Assembly (NCBI GenBank): GCA_964568355.1
Contig: CAZMRK010000068.1
Coordinates: 1-5,560 of the forward strand
Direction of reading: 5' to 3'
Length of the DNA stretch: 5,560 bases
From: JAJPJX01 sp964568355
GTDB lineage: Bacteria > Acidobacteriota > Terriglobia > Bryobacterales > Bryobacteraceae
The notes beneath the pieces are model-generated. The model was given only the letters and a program-made list of their open reading frames with translations, ran no database searches and was not told the origin of the DNA. Of the stretch, positions 4,719 through 5,560 are shown piece after piece (within the stretch, counting starts at the first letter, position 1; every line of letters begins with the position of its first letter). Position numbers and translations under genes: made by a program.

Positions 4719-5560
4719 ATGTTCCTGATGCTCGCGAACCCCGCCGTTCGCCGCCGGGGGGTTCTTGCCGCAATCTGCGGTCTGCTCGCGCTCCTTCCAA
4801 ATCCTCTCCACGCCCAAGCCACGAACCGGGTAAGCGGATTGATTACCGATCAATCGGGCGCTGTCGTCGTGGGCGCCATGATCACGGCCCAGGAGGTTGC
4901 CACCGGCGTGGTCACCAACACGACGTCCAACGATCGCGGGTACTACCTGCTGCAGTTGCCCATCGGCGTTTACACCATAAAAGCGGTCAATCCTGGCTTT
5001 CGGACCTCGGTGCGCGAGAAAGTGGAGGTCAGCGTGGGTGCCGATGTGGGGCTCGATTTCACGCTGGGTCTGGCTTCGGCCGAGCAGACGGTCGAGGTCT
5101 CCGGAGCGGTCAGCCCGCTACTGGCGCCGAATTCCAGTTCGGTTGAGACCACGGTCGAAAACCAACTGGTCCTGAACCTGCCGCTGGCCGTTTCCGGAGG
5201 GATGCGCAACTCCGCCGACTTTCTCAAACTGACGCCGGGCTACCAGGGCACCACATTTTCGGCGCGTCTGAACGGCGGCGTAGGGCTCGACCAGGAGGTT
5301 ACGATCGATGGCGCCACCGTCTCTCCGGTAGCATTCGGAGCGGGTATCCAGGGCTCGCAAAATACTGTTCCAGGCTTCGCCGTGCAGGAATTCCAGGTGG
5401 TCGGAAGCAATATCGAGGCGCAATACGGCCGCACCTCCACCGGTGTGATCAAGTACGTCTATAAATCCGGGACGAATTCTTTTCACGGCTCGGCCTTTGA
5501 ATATCTGCGCAACGAGGCGGTGGATGCGCGGAACTTTTTCGCCCCGACGGTAGCCAAGGA
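4719..5560 (+). CDS. Oar-like TonB-dependent receptor with carboxypeptidase-regulatory-like domain, N-terminal part (3' end outside window)
   Basis: The first 280 residues of an outer-membrane receptor are present. Residues 1-34 form a signal peptide: basic RRR at 11-13, hydrophobic core 14-26, and an Ala-X-Ala site at 32-34 (AQA before TNR). Residues about 37-129 are a carboxypeptidase-regulatory-like beta-sandwich, with VSGLITDQSGAVVVGA, TGV, a GYYLLQLPIGVYTIKA core and PGF at 92-94. After a linker (ASAEQTVEVSG) the plug domain follows, including LPLAVSGGMRNSADFLKLTPG, VTIDGATVSP, QEFQVVGSNIEAQYGR and KSGTNSFHGSAFEYLRN...DARNFF, the pattern of Acidobacteriota Oar-like receptors. No clear TonB box is visible. 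Such proteins usually exceed 900 residues, so the beta-barrel lies beyond the window. Uptake of a large substrate such as an oligosaccharide is plausible by family; the ligand cannot be deduced. It has its own promoter, divergent from the toxin-antitoxin operon. Confidence 0.9.
   Translation, partial: MFLMLANPAVRRRGVLAAICGLLALLPNPLHAQATNRVSGLITDQSGAVVVGAMITAQEVATGVVTNTTSNDRGYYLLQLPIGVYTIKAVNPGFRTSVREKVEVSVGADVGLDFTLGLASAEQTVEVSGAVSPLLAPNSSSVETTVENQLVLNLPLAVSGGMRNSADFLKLTPGYQGTTFSARLNGGVGLDQEVTIDGATVSPVAFGAGIQGSQNTVPGFAVQEFQVVGSNIEAQYGRTSTGVIKYVYKSGTNSFHGSAFEYLRNEAVDARNFFAPTVAK

Noticed and set aside
1..5560. CRISPR array, tRNA, rRNA, insertion sequence or attachment site
   Set aside because: I saw no regularly spaced repeats, tRNA-like arms, transposase reading frames or terminal inverted repeats in the window.

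Overview
The window reads as bacterial chromosome of moderately high G+C, most probably from an Acidobacteriota member (Bryobacter/Solibacter-like). Two partial genes at the edges suggest this: the C-terminus of an FG-GAP/ASPIC-UnbV type protein on the left, and on the right the N-terminus of an Oar-like TonB-dependent receptor with a carboxypeptidase-regulatory-like domain. Both families are greatly expanded in that phylum. The assignment is inference; no rRNA or other marker gene is present.

Layout: the tail of the ASPIC/UnbV gene (+, 2-226) converges on a minus-strand run that reads right to left as antitoxin (4579-4346), PIN toxin (4368-3943), ackA (3844-2645) and xfp (2643-223). A 139-bp A+T-richer intergenic region (4580-4718) separates the antitoxin from the divergently transcribed receptor gene (+, 4719 to the window end). 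No gene-free stretch exceeds 300 bases; the only other gap is 98 bp between the toxin and ackA.

The metabolic core is ackA-xfp. Phosphoketolase splits xylulose 5-phosphate and/or fructose 6-phosphate with phosphate to give acetyl phosphate plus a C3 or C4 sugar phosphate. Acetate kinase then turns acetyl phosphate + ADP into acetate + ATP, or runs in reverse. The genes are one nucleotide apart, and the xfp Shine-Dalgarno is formed by the last sense codons of ackA, so co-expression with translational coupling is very likely. Upstream lies a type II toxin-antitoxin pair (ribbon-helix-helix-like antitoxin, PIN-domain toxin) with overlapping reading frames and a promoter that overlaps a near-perfect palindrome, as expected for autoregulation.

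No clearly new multi-gene system is visible. The most notable details are the shared TTAA stop at the centre of a 14-bp perfect palindrome (both convergent proteins end in Ser-Ala-Gly), the nearly leaderless antitoxin promoter, a dyad that fills the spacer of the receptor promoter, and an acetate kinase whose active-site motifs differ from the textbook consensus.
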